A stretch of DNA of 20,397 nt from Carex sylvatica (GCA_964058845.1 CAXKVR010000406.1:1-20397), one strand, 5' to 3'; positions 1-10,012 are shown, numbered from the stretch's first letter. Numbers and translations: made by a program. The notes: generated by a model not told the origin, from the sequence alone.

Positions 1-297
1 TACTTGGCAAGCAATTTTGGATCTAATGCGGCAAAAGATCTTAAAATAGCACGTGGTTGGTGTTGTCTTTGATGTTATTGGTTAAGAACTGTGTTTGCTG
101 TTTTGGAAACGAAGGGCTTCATGATCTCGTGTCGGGGTTGCCCGAGCACGTTCCCCCACGCGTTAAGCTCGCTTCGGCTAGTGGATGTTGTATCTCTGAC
201 TCGAGGAACCCATATTTCCACGTTGGATTCAAAACCACGTCATCCGAATCAAGTTCTGTTTTCCGATTCGGGGATAATTTTTTTTCTGCGCTCAAAC
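1..297. other. Unassigned stretch, no gene recognised
   Basis: This stretch is less AT-rich than the DNA to its right and holds an open plus-strand frame (57-359), but that frame runs into the hAT-like element that begins at 298 and ends inside it. Its translation resembles no family I know, and the minus strand is interrupted by stops. It could be the edge of an intron, a decayed gene or an old transposon. I assign no function. Confidence 0.3.
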
Positions 298-923
298 TAG
301 GGGTGTCAATGGTTACGACATGGATAGGGTGGAACCATTTTCACACTCATACTCACTAAAAATTGATCTTACTCATATTTTATTCATATCTGTTAAGAAT
401 TTGTTTTACCTTTTCTATTCATACCCATTAAGATTAGCGGGTAACAAAACAGTAGTGGGCGAATAACGAATAATACAAATATAATAATTTTATTAATTTT
501 TCAAATAAACTATCAAAACTTATCATGTAATACATATGCAATCACAATTACTAATATAAAATTAAAATATAAATATACAATTAATTCTAAGTAATAATTT
601 TTTATTAAGCAAAAAAAATTAAAATCACAAATTTCTCTTCTAACAAATCAATTTCTAAACTAAATAATAAAACATTCAAATAAAAAAATAAAATGTTTAG
701 CATAATATTCTTCTTATAATATAATTTATTTTATATAATTATCCGTTATCCAATGGGTACGAAATAACCTTTACCCATATCCAATCCGTTTATCTAACGA
801 AAATAAATCCTTACCCATACCCATACCCAATAAGCTAATGGAAAAAAAACCTTATCCATACCTGTCTTATCGAATACGATACGGGTAGGGTAAATGGGTA
901 AATGGGTGTCATTGACACCCCTA
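298..923. mobile_element. hAT-like non-autonomous element, complete
   Basis: The ends are perfect 13-bp inverted repeats, TAGGGGTGTCAAT on the left and its complement ATTGACACCCCTA on the right. The flanking 8-mers are GCTCAAAC and ACTCAATC, matching at 6 of 8 positions, which fits an old 8-bp target duplication of the hAT type. The interior is AT-rich with many variants of a TACCCATA/TACGGGTA motif near both ends and no coding capacity. A related copy starts at 19888. The superfamily call rests on duplication length and TIR form, so it is an inference. Confidence 0.65.
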
Positions 924-942
924 ACTCAATCTTCTACTCTAG

Positions 943-1045
943 TATTGACAGAGCTAGTTAGACTTAATACAATGTACGATTAACGAAGACAAAACTAAAA
1001 TATAATAACTGATGCGTTGCACAAACCAAATAAGCTCTGTCAATA
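943..1045. repeat. Short inverted-repeat element (103 bp)
   Basis: A 13-bp perfect inverted repeat, TATTGACAGAGCT at 943-955 and AGCTCTGTCAATA at 1033-1045, brackets AT-rich non-coding DNA. A TA dinucleotide at each end could be the target duplication of a small Tc1/mariner-like MITE, but two bases are weak evidence. Confidence 0.35.
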
Positions 1046-1461
1046 TATTTTGGGATTGATAAAATTAAAGGATAGGAGCAATTGCCCCTGGGCCCTGGAC
1101 GCCTAACGAAATTAATATGCATTGTTCATTTTATTTGCACAAATTTTAATTCTTAAAAAAATGTATTATGTATAAATTAGTTTTTTTTATAAGATCCACA
1201 CATTCTTCATCAAAAGAAATTGTCCATAATCATCGGCACCTTGTTTAATATCGTGTGCATGATTATTAGTGCATTACAAATAATTAATTATAAATATTTT
1301 TAATGTGCATGAGAAAAATTATATACAAATTTAATTTATATATAATTTATAATTTTCAACGTCTCAAAATTCATGCACGCGAACTTTATTTAGCGCATCA
1401 AAATTCATCTTAACGCTCGACTAAGCATTAACAATCACTGCTAAGTCAATAATTAGCAAAC
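1046..1461. other. AT-rich intergenic DNA
   Basis: No frame of useful length, no RNA gene and no clear repeat boundary is visible here. A GC-richer island around 1082-1110 stands out in composition only. Confidence 0.4.
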
Positions 1462-1745
1462 TGTTATGTATATATTAGATTTCATTCATTTTGTAACTAT
1501 CAATATTAATTCTTAATTTATTTTTTCACTACCTCACTACTATTGAAATTCATTTTTTTCATTTATTATTGTAATGACTTTTCATTTACAACTTGTGACC
1601 TATAAATATATGTTTTGTAATATTATATTGTACACATGAGAAATATATGAATAAAGATATTGTCATCTTTTATGTGTTCTCTCTATCTTGTTTCTTTTTT
1701 TATCTTTATTTTATAATACGTTATTAAAATACGTTATCAGCACAA
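1462..1745 (+). mobile_element. LTR-like retrotransposon remnant
   Basis: The stretch has the order of signals expected of a plant Ty1/copia LTR read left to right: a TG start near 1462, a TATA-like CTATAAATATATG near 1600, a polyadenylation-like GAATAAAG near 1649, a pyrimidine-rich tract (1678-1710), then CGTTATCAGCACAAG around 1733-1748. The last resembles the sequence often found next to copia LTR ends. No second LTR and no gag/pol coding is seen, so at most it is a single-LTR or 5'-end relic. Confidence 0.35.
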
Positions 1746-1956
1746 GAACTTTACTAGTTGAAGATTCAAAATAACTTTGATATCATTTATTTCAATTTCA
1801 TTTAAATAAATAATACTTCTAATAAGAAATGTCAACAAAAGCAAATGTACTACTTAAATAATATTACAGTGGCAATTGACATTTGCTTAAAAAAAAGGAT
1901 TGCAGTGGTAATTGATTTAACATACAACAACACTAATTTACATCATGTCAAAACTA
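1746..1956. other. AT-rich DNA with small repeats
   Basis: There is no gene. A short imperfect direct repeat (CAGTGGCAATTGA near 1868 and CAGTGGTAATTGA near 1904) and a small inverted pair around TGTCAACAAAAGCAAATG (about 1829) are visible. Confidence 0.35.
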
Positions 1957-2034
1957 GATTAAATGTCAACAAAAACTAGATTGATCAGATTAATCTGGGG
2001 CTACGTATAAATATGGTGCACGTATCCGAGCTTG

Positions 2035-2815
2035 TGTAAAAAAAAAAGAAAAAAAAAACTGAGATGTATTCACAACAGAACATACCAAAATAAAATAATG
2101 ATTGATATGCAAAATTAAAATTTAAAATATAATACCCTCAAGTGATGATGTGACATTTAAAGTATAATCTGGGAGGAGGATGAGCTTGGAGGATCGAGGA
2201 ACATGTGCTATTATTAGGACTACCATCCTTAAAAATCAGGTTATTAATAGTATATTATTCATATCATTCAATTTAGTGACTTTATTGTTAACTATATTTA
2301 ACTTCTTTTTGGTGTATGCATGGTCTGTAATAGATAACTAGGATTTTTATGTACTCTACGGTACCAGAGGTTTGGTACCATGCAGTACCCATAAAATTTG
2401 TGGTTTCAGTAATGAGATCCGCAGGGTGCACCATTTTTCTAAAATAGGAATTTTTTGAAATTTCATGGCAGTAGCTGTCAAAATCATTGCAATTGCAATG
2501 TAAAACACCTCACATACAACGTACAGAGAAATCTAAATACAACAATAAATCAAAACAAAAGGCAAAAAAAAAAAAAAAAAAACAATGCCACATTAACACC
2601 AGACTTTCGAACTATGGAGGTCAAACACACATGAGGGTCAATTATATAAAATTTTGACACGAAGAATAGGGGTCAATTTTGCAGTACCATAACATTTTAC
2701 TCTAAATTTTATAAAAAATCAAACATAAAGACAAAACTTAAAAAAAAAAAAAATGGGAGTCAATTGACCCCAATTGTTTGTTCTTCAGTCGAACTGCACC
2801 CTAGTGAAAGAAATA
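2035..2815. other. Non-coding interior of the inverted-repeat segment
   Basis: The stretch is AT-rich with two long A homopolymers and no supported gene. A short plus-strand frame from 2181 (about 50 codons, hydrophobic C-terminal half) has no recognisable similarity and is not called. Confidence 0.35.
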
Positions 2816-2819
2816 CATC

Positions 2820-3385
2820 CTTAACAGTAAATCACAGACAATTCTCTCTACCAGCAGGTCTGCGGGTAGCGACTTTCCTCTAAAAACCCGTTCATTTTGT
2901 TGTTTCCAGATTGCCCAAGTCGTGGAAATGAACCAATAAATCCATTACTTATCTGTACATCTTATTGATAGAGACTGAGTAGATGATCCATATTTGTTGT
3001 ATGGTTGCTTCTCTTTTTATTAGATTGAAATCTAGTTTTGAAGATATAATCCTCCACAACTGCACTGCATACGGACACGTAAACAATAGATATCGTGATG
3101 TTTCTAAGGTGCCTGATGAACACATGACACACCCTAATTGACATGGTATGTGTCTTCGCAACAACATATCATGTGTTCCTGTGTTATGATTTTTCCTTTC
3201 AAAACCATGAACACGAAGATTTTCACTGTGCTAGGATATAGCAACCCACAACTTGTTAAACCTCCACTTAATCTTACCCGTTGATATGATATAGAGTATG
3301 TTGATTTTGAAGAGTATTCATCAGATTTAGTCCCAACGCCAAATGAGTATATCATCTTCAGAAAAAAAAAAAAAATTATGTTTGA
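2820..3385 (-). pseudogene. LINE-type zf-RVT domain, broken
   Basis: Read on the minus strand, this is the zinc-binding domain found behind reverse transcriptase in plant L1-like LINEs. The upstream part reads YPSTVKIFVFMVLKGKIITQ, the position of the usual 'P.kVk.F.W....g.l.T' motif. It continues in another frame as CVMCSSGTLETSRYLLFTCP followed by VQLW, which matches the 'C..C....E...HL.f.Cp....W' pattern. Further on, WAIWKQQNERVF (about 2917-2880) is the typical downstream motif. The expected zinc-ligand His is Tyr here. At least one frameshift and several stops break the reading. No reverse transcriptase core is visible, so it is a short fragment. Confidence 0.7.
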
Positions 3386-3524
3386 TTCTGCTCGATACGT
3401 GCACAATATTCATACGTACGTAGTCCCAGATTAATCTCAATCTAGTTTTTGTTGACATTTAATCTTTTATCTCTAATTAGATGGAAAATATATATAGCAC
3501 CGTCACTAGTGGAAAAACTGAAAT

Positions 3525-3906
3525 TAAGATCGGTTATTTACGCATATTAAAATCGGAATGTAACCGATCCTGATCAGGACAATACTGATACCTGACAAAT
3601 CTAGATCGATTCTTTAACCGATCCTAATAATTACTATTTGAATCATTTGTTTAAAATAACCGATCCTTATTAATCTTGATCAGTTGTTTAAAATAACTGA
3701 TCCGAATATTTATTATTAGGATCGGTTATTTTATACAACCGATCCAGATTAATAACTATTATAATCAGTTATATAGAATAACCGATCATAATAGTCTTAA
3801 TTAGAATCGGTTATTCTATATAACCACTCCTAATTGTTATTTGGACCATTTTTTTTTAAAAACAAATTGGTATCTAGATCGGTTTTTCAAAATAACCGAT
3901 CCTAAT
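3525..3906. repeat. Left subterminal repeat array of the CACTA element
   Basis: About ten variants of AACCGATCCTAAT or its complement lie here in both orientations, often as palindromic pairs (for example GGATCGGTT at 3719 followed by AACCGATCC at 3737). In En/Spm the subterminal repeats bind the TNPA-type protein; the same role is inferred here. Confidence 0.85.
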
Positions 3907-3995
3907 GTTTTATTGAATCTAAAAAAAATTATTTATTTGACCAGCTTCCATATATATTTTGCTGGCTAACATGCTAAATTACTGTTTTTGTATAC

Positions 3996-4166
3996 AAATA
4001 TCACATACACATCCTAAATTAAATATCACATATCCTAAATTAAATATCACATACACATCCTAAATTAAATATCATACACATCCTAAATTAAATATTATAC
4101 ACATCTTAAATTATTACAAAAAAATCATGTTCATCATAAATTATTACAAAGAAATCATGTTCATGC
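3996..4166. repeat. Short tandem repeats behind the CACTA gene
   Basis: From 3996 to about 4107 a unit close to ACATCCTAAATTAAATATC recurs with variable spacing (about 18-26 bp). From 4108 to 4166 a 30-bp unit beginning AAATTATTACAAA occurs twice with few changes. The array lies just downstream of the minus-strand gene's stop and has no coding content. Confidence 0.7.
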
Positions 4167-4179
4167 AAATTTACACATC

Positions 4180-7100
4180 CTAAATTGTTGTACTTCTTCT
4201 CACCTTTAGTTCATTTAGGAAAACTTGAACCCACATTAGGCGAAAGTCGCTCAACCGTTGTACAGCATATCTAGCTAGAATATCCTGTATTTTTTAAAAG
4301 ATAGAAGAGCATGCACAATTAATTGTGTATTTTAATATATTTAAAGCAACAATGCTTACTTTTGAAAAATATATAAATACATATATACCTTTAATGTTGG
4401 AAAAACATCGAGGAATTCCTTTATTATGTCTTGCATGAACAACATGACATAATATGCACATTCCCAGTCGGTTGGTTATTGTGGGCACTATATAACAATT
4501 TTGAAAAAAATTGAAATGTATGTTAATGAGCATACAAATGGCTTATATGTCTAGATATTAACAAAATTTTGCATCTAGGTCCCTATAATCATATCTAAAT
4601 AGAAACTATTACCTTGCAATAGTTATGAACCTTTAAAGAAGTACCAATTTTCTTGCGGAAGAGTGTTGAAATATGAACACATTGAACAATCAGTACTTAT
4701 GAGAGATATTTAAAATGATAAAATAATAAAAAAATCATTAGCATTCTAAACAAACGTAAAATTTAGGAAAGCACTTACTCCTCGACCGCAGCAGTGATCA
4801 TTAGCATTCTTTTATGCTTCTTATCAGAATTGAACACGTACAATGCACTTTCTCTTGGCATAAGCACGATCAATATCCAATGATTTCTGCATGTTAGGTT
4901 TGTAGCATGTCATATTCTATAATTTCTATGAATTGAAATAAATTTAATAAAATTAGAATATATATATAACACTAACATCTGATGATAAGGTATGAATATC
5001 AATCTCTTGTCTCTATTTTCTTTGAGTGCTTTTCCTATGTATTGAAGTGTACCTCCTCGGTCATCATTCAACATGTCAGCACATGTTCTTGCAGGGTCCA
5101 TGAAACTAACCTGCTCATCGGAAAATTTCTCCTTGATGAATTTGTGCTAATACCTGCAAAAAAAAAAGGCATACAGGTGATCTCAATTTTGTAAAATTTG
5201 AATTAAAAGTACTAAATTATGCAATTATTACTCACAGCATCCAAATCTGAATAACTGGTACAGTGAGCCACTCCCGTTGTGTAAGCAAGGCCGCATAATC
5301 ATCTGCATAAATGTATATGGACTCTGCTGAACGAAAAAGATTACGTGGCAGATCGATTTTAAATGCACTGCCATCTAGCACCAAAAACCGATCGCACAGC
5401 TGCTTGAATGTTCGTCCCAGTTTGTCAAAATTGATACGATCAAACGCCTTGCACTTACTCGTTGTGTTTCCACCTCCGGGAACTTGTAACTCTTTGCGTG
5501 GTTCATGCAAAATTTCATAATAAATTGAAATAAAATCTAAAATCAACTATAACTCTATAATATAGATACAAATTAAGAAGTATAAGAACTTGTAATAACA
5601 ATATACCTCAACTGTCGAGGAATCTGTCAATATCATGGACATCGACCATGCAGTGAAACTGCCGAGGACCTCCTTTAGGGTTACCAGCTCTCCATTTGGT
5701 ACAGGTAAGGGGGTGTTTATATAGTCTGCATCGCAAATAGCATTCACCATTACTCTTGCATGGTCGGGCGGCATAGGCCTACTGTGAATTGTTCTACCTT
5801 GTACAACTGGAACATGAATTGTCCCTATGGCCACTACAACAGTTTCTCTATCTAGAACCGCCTGGAGTTTGCAGCTTAGTTCTGCCTCTTGAATAAATAT
5901 ATATATTTACTCGAATAAAATAATATGTATGAAACTAAGACATGTAATGGAAAATAAATTAAAATCTGAATATGTATGAAACTAAGGCATAGGCCTACTG
6001 ATTCAAATCTGAATTTGTATTACCTCAGTAAAAATCAAAAATATTTGCATATGGTTTGACTGACTGACAACTGCTCTTAACGACTATTGGGCTATACGTC
6101 TTTTCTTGTTGGCCCATTGTCTGCTGAAGCAAAATTGCAAATTTCGCCTGCATTTCTTCCCATAATCTCTCCTCTATTCCTTTTACTCTCTCCTCCACTC
6201 TCGCTTCAAATTTTGCTTTGGGCCTCGAGAAAGTGCGTCTTTTCTTTATTGAGCTCTTCCCGTATATTTTCTTGATTGGAACCAGACCTTCCACTCCTCT
6301 CACCCTCCCAGGATGTTAGGAATTTGGTAAAGATTTTTCCAGAACATCGTCGTATCATTCGACAGCCAACAAGCCTTGTTTCAGAGCCGCTTCTTGTTCT
6401 TCTTGAAATGACAACATGTAATAACATAATAAATTAAAGTTGAATTTCAATGAATGACAATATCTGAATCCTCATAATTTTGTTGATGACCGGTACGTAT
6501 TTTTCTGGATAAAAGCGTTCCTTGATCTCGTTTGAGAGCTTCTGTCTTGCTAGTTTTCATGTGATGTGCCTATGCTCAACCGACAAATCAATAATATCGT
6601 TTGGTGTCAATGCAGTAGTTGACCATTGGGAAGACAGATCACTAGATGTTTTCTCGTTTGCAATCGCATGCATAGCATCTTTAAGCCTACTCTAGAAATC
6701 ATCACCATTATAACCTCTGGATCCTAAGAAATGTGGATACTTGTTGTGGGCCTGATTCTCCTTCCCATTCTGGCTGACAGCCTACAATTTGAACAAAGAA
6801 ACCATTGGCCTTAATTATAAAAAAAATTGAATTTTTAATTAGAGATAAGATAGGTGGTCCATAGAAATAAACATACATCAAATTCCTCTGTCTTTCGATA
6901 CTCGACAAATTCATCCCAGTCTTTTTGTTCAATATGGAGCTTGGCAAAATCGGGCGTCGTACCATTGTGCCAATGTGTAGTCATAGTGGTTTGTCACTTT
7001 CAGTGCACTGTAGTCATTCTCTGATAATAATACCTCTTCACTTTTGGGTGCTCCTCTATACCCCAGTCCAGCTGCCAAACAAATAGAAATAAAAATTAGG

Positions 7101-7450
7101 AGTTAGTTAATATCAAATGAAAGCTTATGAAATTAGTACCATGTTATTTACCTTAAGTGTTTTCCATAATTTTGCTTGTTCGCTTCTGAAACATCTTTCC
7201 ATCGTTGGAACCTTATAGGAACATTTCTTCTTACCTATATCCCAAATTCTGTTGGAAAACTCTTTGTCTCCTTAGTAACAATAAGCATGTAAAATTTGTC
7301 AATGACGAACTTTTTGTCTTTTCATTAAACTTCTTCTTAATTTGGTTCGGCCCTCTTCCTCGTTTCTTAACCGAGACTGTCTCACTATCACCATGACCAC
7401 TATCATCTTCCTCATGAATATAAGAAAAATAGTCATAAGACTGCAAGTTC
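4180..7450 (-). pseudogene. CACTA-encoded Transposase_24 / Ulp1-like protease gene, decayed
   Basis: Exons can be followed leftward by motif. KKRGRGPN (about 7370) starts the conserved part. WKDVSEANKQNYGKHL (about 7200-7150) follows. KDWDEFVEYRKTEEFD (about 6925-6875) joins across an intron to NGKENQAHNKYPHFLGSRGY, the Transposase_24 core. A Glu/Arg-rich helical stretch lies near 6200. PLPVPNGELVTLKEVLGSF with AWSMSM (about 5720-5640) is a region often found in such proteins. ADDYAALLTQREWLTVPVIQ (about 5310-5245) and KRLIFIPYHQ (about 5010) lead into a C48/Ulp1-like domain with NHWILIVL (4885-4862) and ECAYYVMLF (4463-4437). The last exon (about 4285-4180) ends in TAG. In-frame stops (for example after GDDF near 6690 and at 4478-4476) and frameshifts show it is not functional. 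The true start is unclear; an ATG at 8226-8224 after the leader is one candidate. Confidence 0.82.
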
Positions 7451-7469
7451 ATAATCCCACATATTAACA

Positions 7470-8220
7470 CATATCAACACAAATAATAAGGATTATGAGA
7501 AAAGAAAGAAAATACTAATCTGTATATTTTTCAGAACTAATAATATTCCTCTTCTAACTCATATTAGTGTACGTGCTCCGAATTCTGTCAATCCTGAAAT
7601 AAAAAAATAAAAATAAAAATATGCAATTAAAGAGTTTATGTGCTCCAATTTAACATATAATGTCATATCTTTACAAGAGTGTATGTGCATTGCAATTGTG
7701 AGAAGCATGAGAATTAGCATTGTTCTTCAAATTAAAAAAAAAATTGTCCATCATTTGACATTACACATTAATTAGAACTCTAATTATCCATCATTTGAAT
7801 TAACAAGCAATTACCAATATGCTTCAACAATGAACTCTAATTAGAACATGAATTTGCCATGCACACTATCAATTTTATCAAACTTACCAAAGCTCAATCA
7901 CTTCATGACTCTATTTTAGTCATAAATGTCGATCGCTCAATTAAATCTCCGTAGGCATGCATTCCATTAACACTAATATTGTTGCAACATAAAACCTAAC
8001 AAATCGACAAACAAATATTCTAAATAGAAGAAAATGACAATTTAATTGAATAATATCCAATCATATCCAATTCATAAATAATTTTCTCAAATAATTGGTA
8101 TCATAATTCAATTCAAAAATAATTGGTATCTAAATTTACTCCAATCCTACAATCATATTCAATTCACAAATAATTTACTCAAATTGAATAATTGGTATCT
8201 AAATTCTAACCGTTCTTTTG
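7470..8220 (-). other. Probable introns of the CACTA gene, AT-rich, with direct repeats
   Basis: No exon could be recognised here. Copies of ATAATTGGTATCTAAATT-like sequence recur near 8089, 8118 and 8190, and CAATTCA(T/C)AAATAATTT(T/A)CTCAAA recurs near 8068 and 8160. The stretch separates the CT-rich leader from the first recognisable exon, so it is most likely intronic or decayed. Confidence 0.4.
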
Positions 8221-8250
8221 TGGCATTGGAGAAGAGAGAAAGGCGGGCGC

Positions 8251-8306
8251 GACTTGAGAGAAACCCTAGCACCGAGCGGACTTGAGAGAAACCCTAGTGC
8301 CAAGAG
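8251..8306 (-). repeat. Two 28-bp repeats with telo-box in the CACTA gene leader
   Basis: The 28-bp unit starting GACTTGAGAGAAACCCTAG occurs at 8251-8278 and again at 8279-8306. Each contains AAACCCTAG (CTAGGGTTT on the gene strand), a plant telo-box often found in 5' leaders. Position downstream of the TATA box suggests it is transcribed leader. Confidence 0.75.
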
Positions 8307-8414
8307 AAGAGAGGGAGAGACGGAGACACCCTAGCGCCGGAGGAGAGGGAGAAACAGTGAGCACGCACTCACGGAGACAGAGACAGAGAGAGCTCACGGT
8401 AGAGAAAGAGAGAT

Positions 8415-8518
8415 AGTGAGCGCGAGAGAGATGGGGAGACAGTGAGCACGAGAGAGATGGAAAGACAATGAGCGCGAGAGAGATGGAGAGACAGTGAGCA
8501 CAAAAGAGATGGAGAGAT
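8415..8518 (-). repeat. Four tandem 26-bp GA-rich repeats
   Basis: Four back-to-back copies of a 26-bp unit, close to AGTGAGCGCGAGAGAGATGG plus GGAGAC, occupy 8415-8440, 8441-8466, 8467-8492 and 8493-8518, with few differences. On the gene strand the array is CT-rich. It belongs to a purine-rich block (8230-8520) much richer in GC than the rest of the element and is probably the 5' leader of the CACTA gene. Confidence 0.85.
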
Positions 8519-8600
8519 GGTGGAGTGTTTTCAAATTGATTTAGAGATGGAGACAGTCGGGTTTTGGCTAAGTAACCAGAGGCACGAACTAATAAAAACC

Positions 8601-8609
8601 CTATTTATA
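8601..8609 (-). promoter_or_regulatory. TATA box of the CACTA internal gene
   Basis: The minus strand reads TATAAATAG, a near-ideal TATA box, followed about 30 bases later by the start of the CT-rich leader. It sits just inside the right subterminal repeat array, the usual place for a CACTA promoter. Transcription is expected to start near 8575 and run left. Confidence 0.65.
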
Positions 8610-8611
8610 AC

Positions 8612-9117
8612 TATATGGATCAGTTATTCGATAAAACTGATTCAAATTGTAATTATTAGGATCAGTTTTATGAAATAATCGATCCTAATGGTAATCTGAA
8701 TCGGTTGTTTATAACAACTGATCCTAATTGAAAAACTATTATGATCGATTTTTTGTTAGAACCGATCCTAATATATGCTAAATTAGGTATCAGGATCGGT
8801 TGTTTATAACAACAGATCCTAATTGAAAAACTATTATGATCGATTTTTTGTTAGAACTGATCCTAATATATGCTAAATTAGGATCGATTTTTTATAACAA
8901 CCGATCCTGATAGTATACTATCAGGATCGGTTCTAACAAAACACTGATCCTAATAATTCTTAAATTATGATCGGTTGATCAAAAAATCCAATTTGAATAT
9001 TTTGTAGGATCGGTTTTTTTAAGAAAACCGATCCAGATAGATTTAAAAAAAAATGATCTAGATAGATATTAGTATCGGTTGTTTCATATAGCCGATCCAA
9101 ATAGGCCGATCCTAATT
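8612..9117. repeat. Right subterminal repeat array of the CACTA element
   Basis: More than a dozen variants of AGGATCGGTT and AACCGATCCTAAT occur, mostly paired as inverted repeats, matching the left-end motif. A larger 95-bp direct duplication (8705-8799 and 8800 to about 8890) has multiplied part of the array. It is the presumed binding region of a TNPA-like protein and overlaps the promoter side of the internal gene. Confidence 0.85.
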
Positions 9118-9135
9118 TCAATTTTTCCACTAGTG

Positions 9136-9615
9136 CGTCTCAGACCATAGACTCCTAACACTCTTGTCTATGCCTTTTTAACCAAAAAAAAAAAAAAGTC
9201 CATAGATTTGGTGGCAATATGCATATTTTTTATTCGGTAAAACAATTAACATTCTAGTAAAATATTAGCTCCGGACTATATATATCACTACTCACTAGTG
9301 ATATTTTCGTGCCTTGCAAAATATATCGATGGAATGCATTTGCAAACCATGCACTGCTTAACAGAATTAGCATTCAGAAGTACTCACATATATGCTTGAA
9401 TTTTAATTCTTCTTTTTTGGTTAAAAATTTCAATCACGACAATTCACACGTCTTATATTAGTTCAAGTTCTGTGCTAAAAATAACATCGTGATATCGCAG
9501 ATGGTAAAATAAATTAGTTTGTTGTTTAATATCCATCTGATAATAGAAAAAAATAGATCCATATTATTTCTTATTTTTAGATTAATAAAATCCAAATCTG
9601 CCCGTTTCATATCAA
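9136..9615. other. AT-rich intergenic DNA, small hairpin
   Basis: No gene is visible. A perfect 9-bp stem with a 5-base loop (ATATCACTA at 9282-9290, TAGTGATAT at 9296-9304) and an A-run near 9185 are the only structures noticed. Confidence 0.4.
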
Positions 9616-9621
9616 CAAGAT

Positions 9622-9836
9622 GATCTGAGTCCGTGTCCCTCCAGATACTTGAGGTAGAATTTAACGAAATGGACGGTCCAGATTAATTTCAGCAGAGTCA
9701 AACTCAATTCAGTGCCTATAAAGACTACGTACGTAGGAGGGTCTGCTTTGAGATTCGTACCAAAAAAAAAAAAAAAAACAGTCCGGATTTATCACTACAA
9801 CTCAGATATCTGAGGTGATACGGATTCAGATGATTT
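9622..9836. repeat. Imperfect inverted repeat, possible MITE
   Basis: The left arm (about 9622-9680, GATGATCTGAGTCCGTG then CCAGATACTTGAG) resembles the complement of the right arm (about 9777-9836, CTCAGATATCTGAGG then ACGGATTCAGATGATT). By eye the arms agree at roughly two thirds of positions. No target duplication was found. Confidence 0.35.
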
Positions 9837-10012
9837 ATACAAGGAGAGAACCAGCCTAGGATTTTATTGTGTTTCTTTTGCTTTCTTTTTCTTTTTGGTA
9901 GATTATAGATTTCATTAATTAGCTCCAACTAAGTTGCATGCAATGATTAATAGTTATTAAACCAACACCAACTTTATTATGCAATGCAAAATGTACAGGA
10001 GTTGGGTTATGT

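Larger units (their letters stand above)
1957..3464. mobile_element. 1.5 kb segment bounded by long inverted repeats
   Basis: The arms 1957-2031 and 3390-3464 are inverted copies about 75 bp long with few differences. Both carry GATTAAATGTCAAC followed by AAAAACTAGATTGA, then GATTAATCTGG, CTACGTA and GTGCACGTATC. The interior holds a broken LINE domain on the minus strand and two A-runs (2562-2582 and 2738-2753). I could not find a convincing target duplication. It may be a foldback or MULE-like element that received or captured LINE sequence. The family is not identified. Confidence 0.5.
3504..9135 (-). mobile_element. CACTA (En/Spm) transposon, 5632 bp, both ends present
   Basis: The element begins CACTAGTGGAAAAA at 3504 and ends TTTTTCCACTAGTG at 9135, perfect 14-bp inverted repeats with the CACTA terminus. 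The three bases on each side are identical (CGT at 3501-3503 and 9136-9138), the expected 3-bp target duplication. Subterminal arrays of GGATCGGTT/AACCGATCC motifs lie inside both ends. A single decayed transcription unit runs leftward from a TATA box near 8605 to a stop at 4180. I see no TNP2-type (DDE) transposase, so mobility would need enzyme from another copy. Strand is given as that of the internal gene. Confidence 0.93.

Noticed and set aside
57..359. 100-codon plus-strand open frame at the left edge
   Set aside because: It runs across the hAT-like element's left end and has no family resemblance.
5232..5834. Two adjacent minus-strand frames as separate small genes
   Set aside because: They are successive exons of the CACTA gene, joined across an intron and flanked by further exons of the same unit.
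8415..8518. CRISPR-like regular repeats
   Set aside because: The 26-bp units are directly adjacent with no spacers; this is a plain minisatellite in plant DNA.
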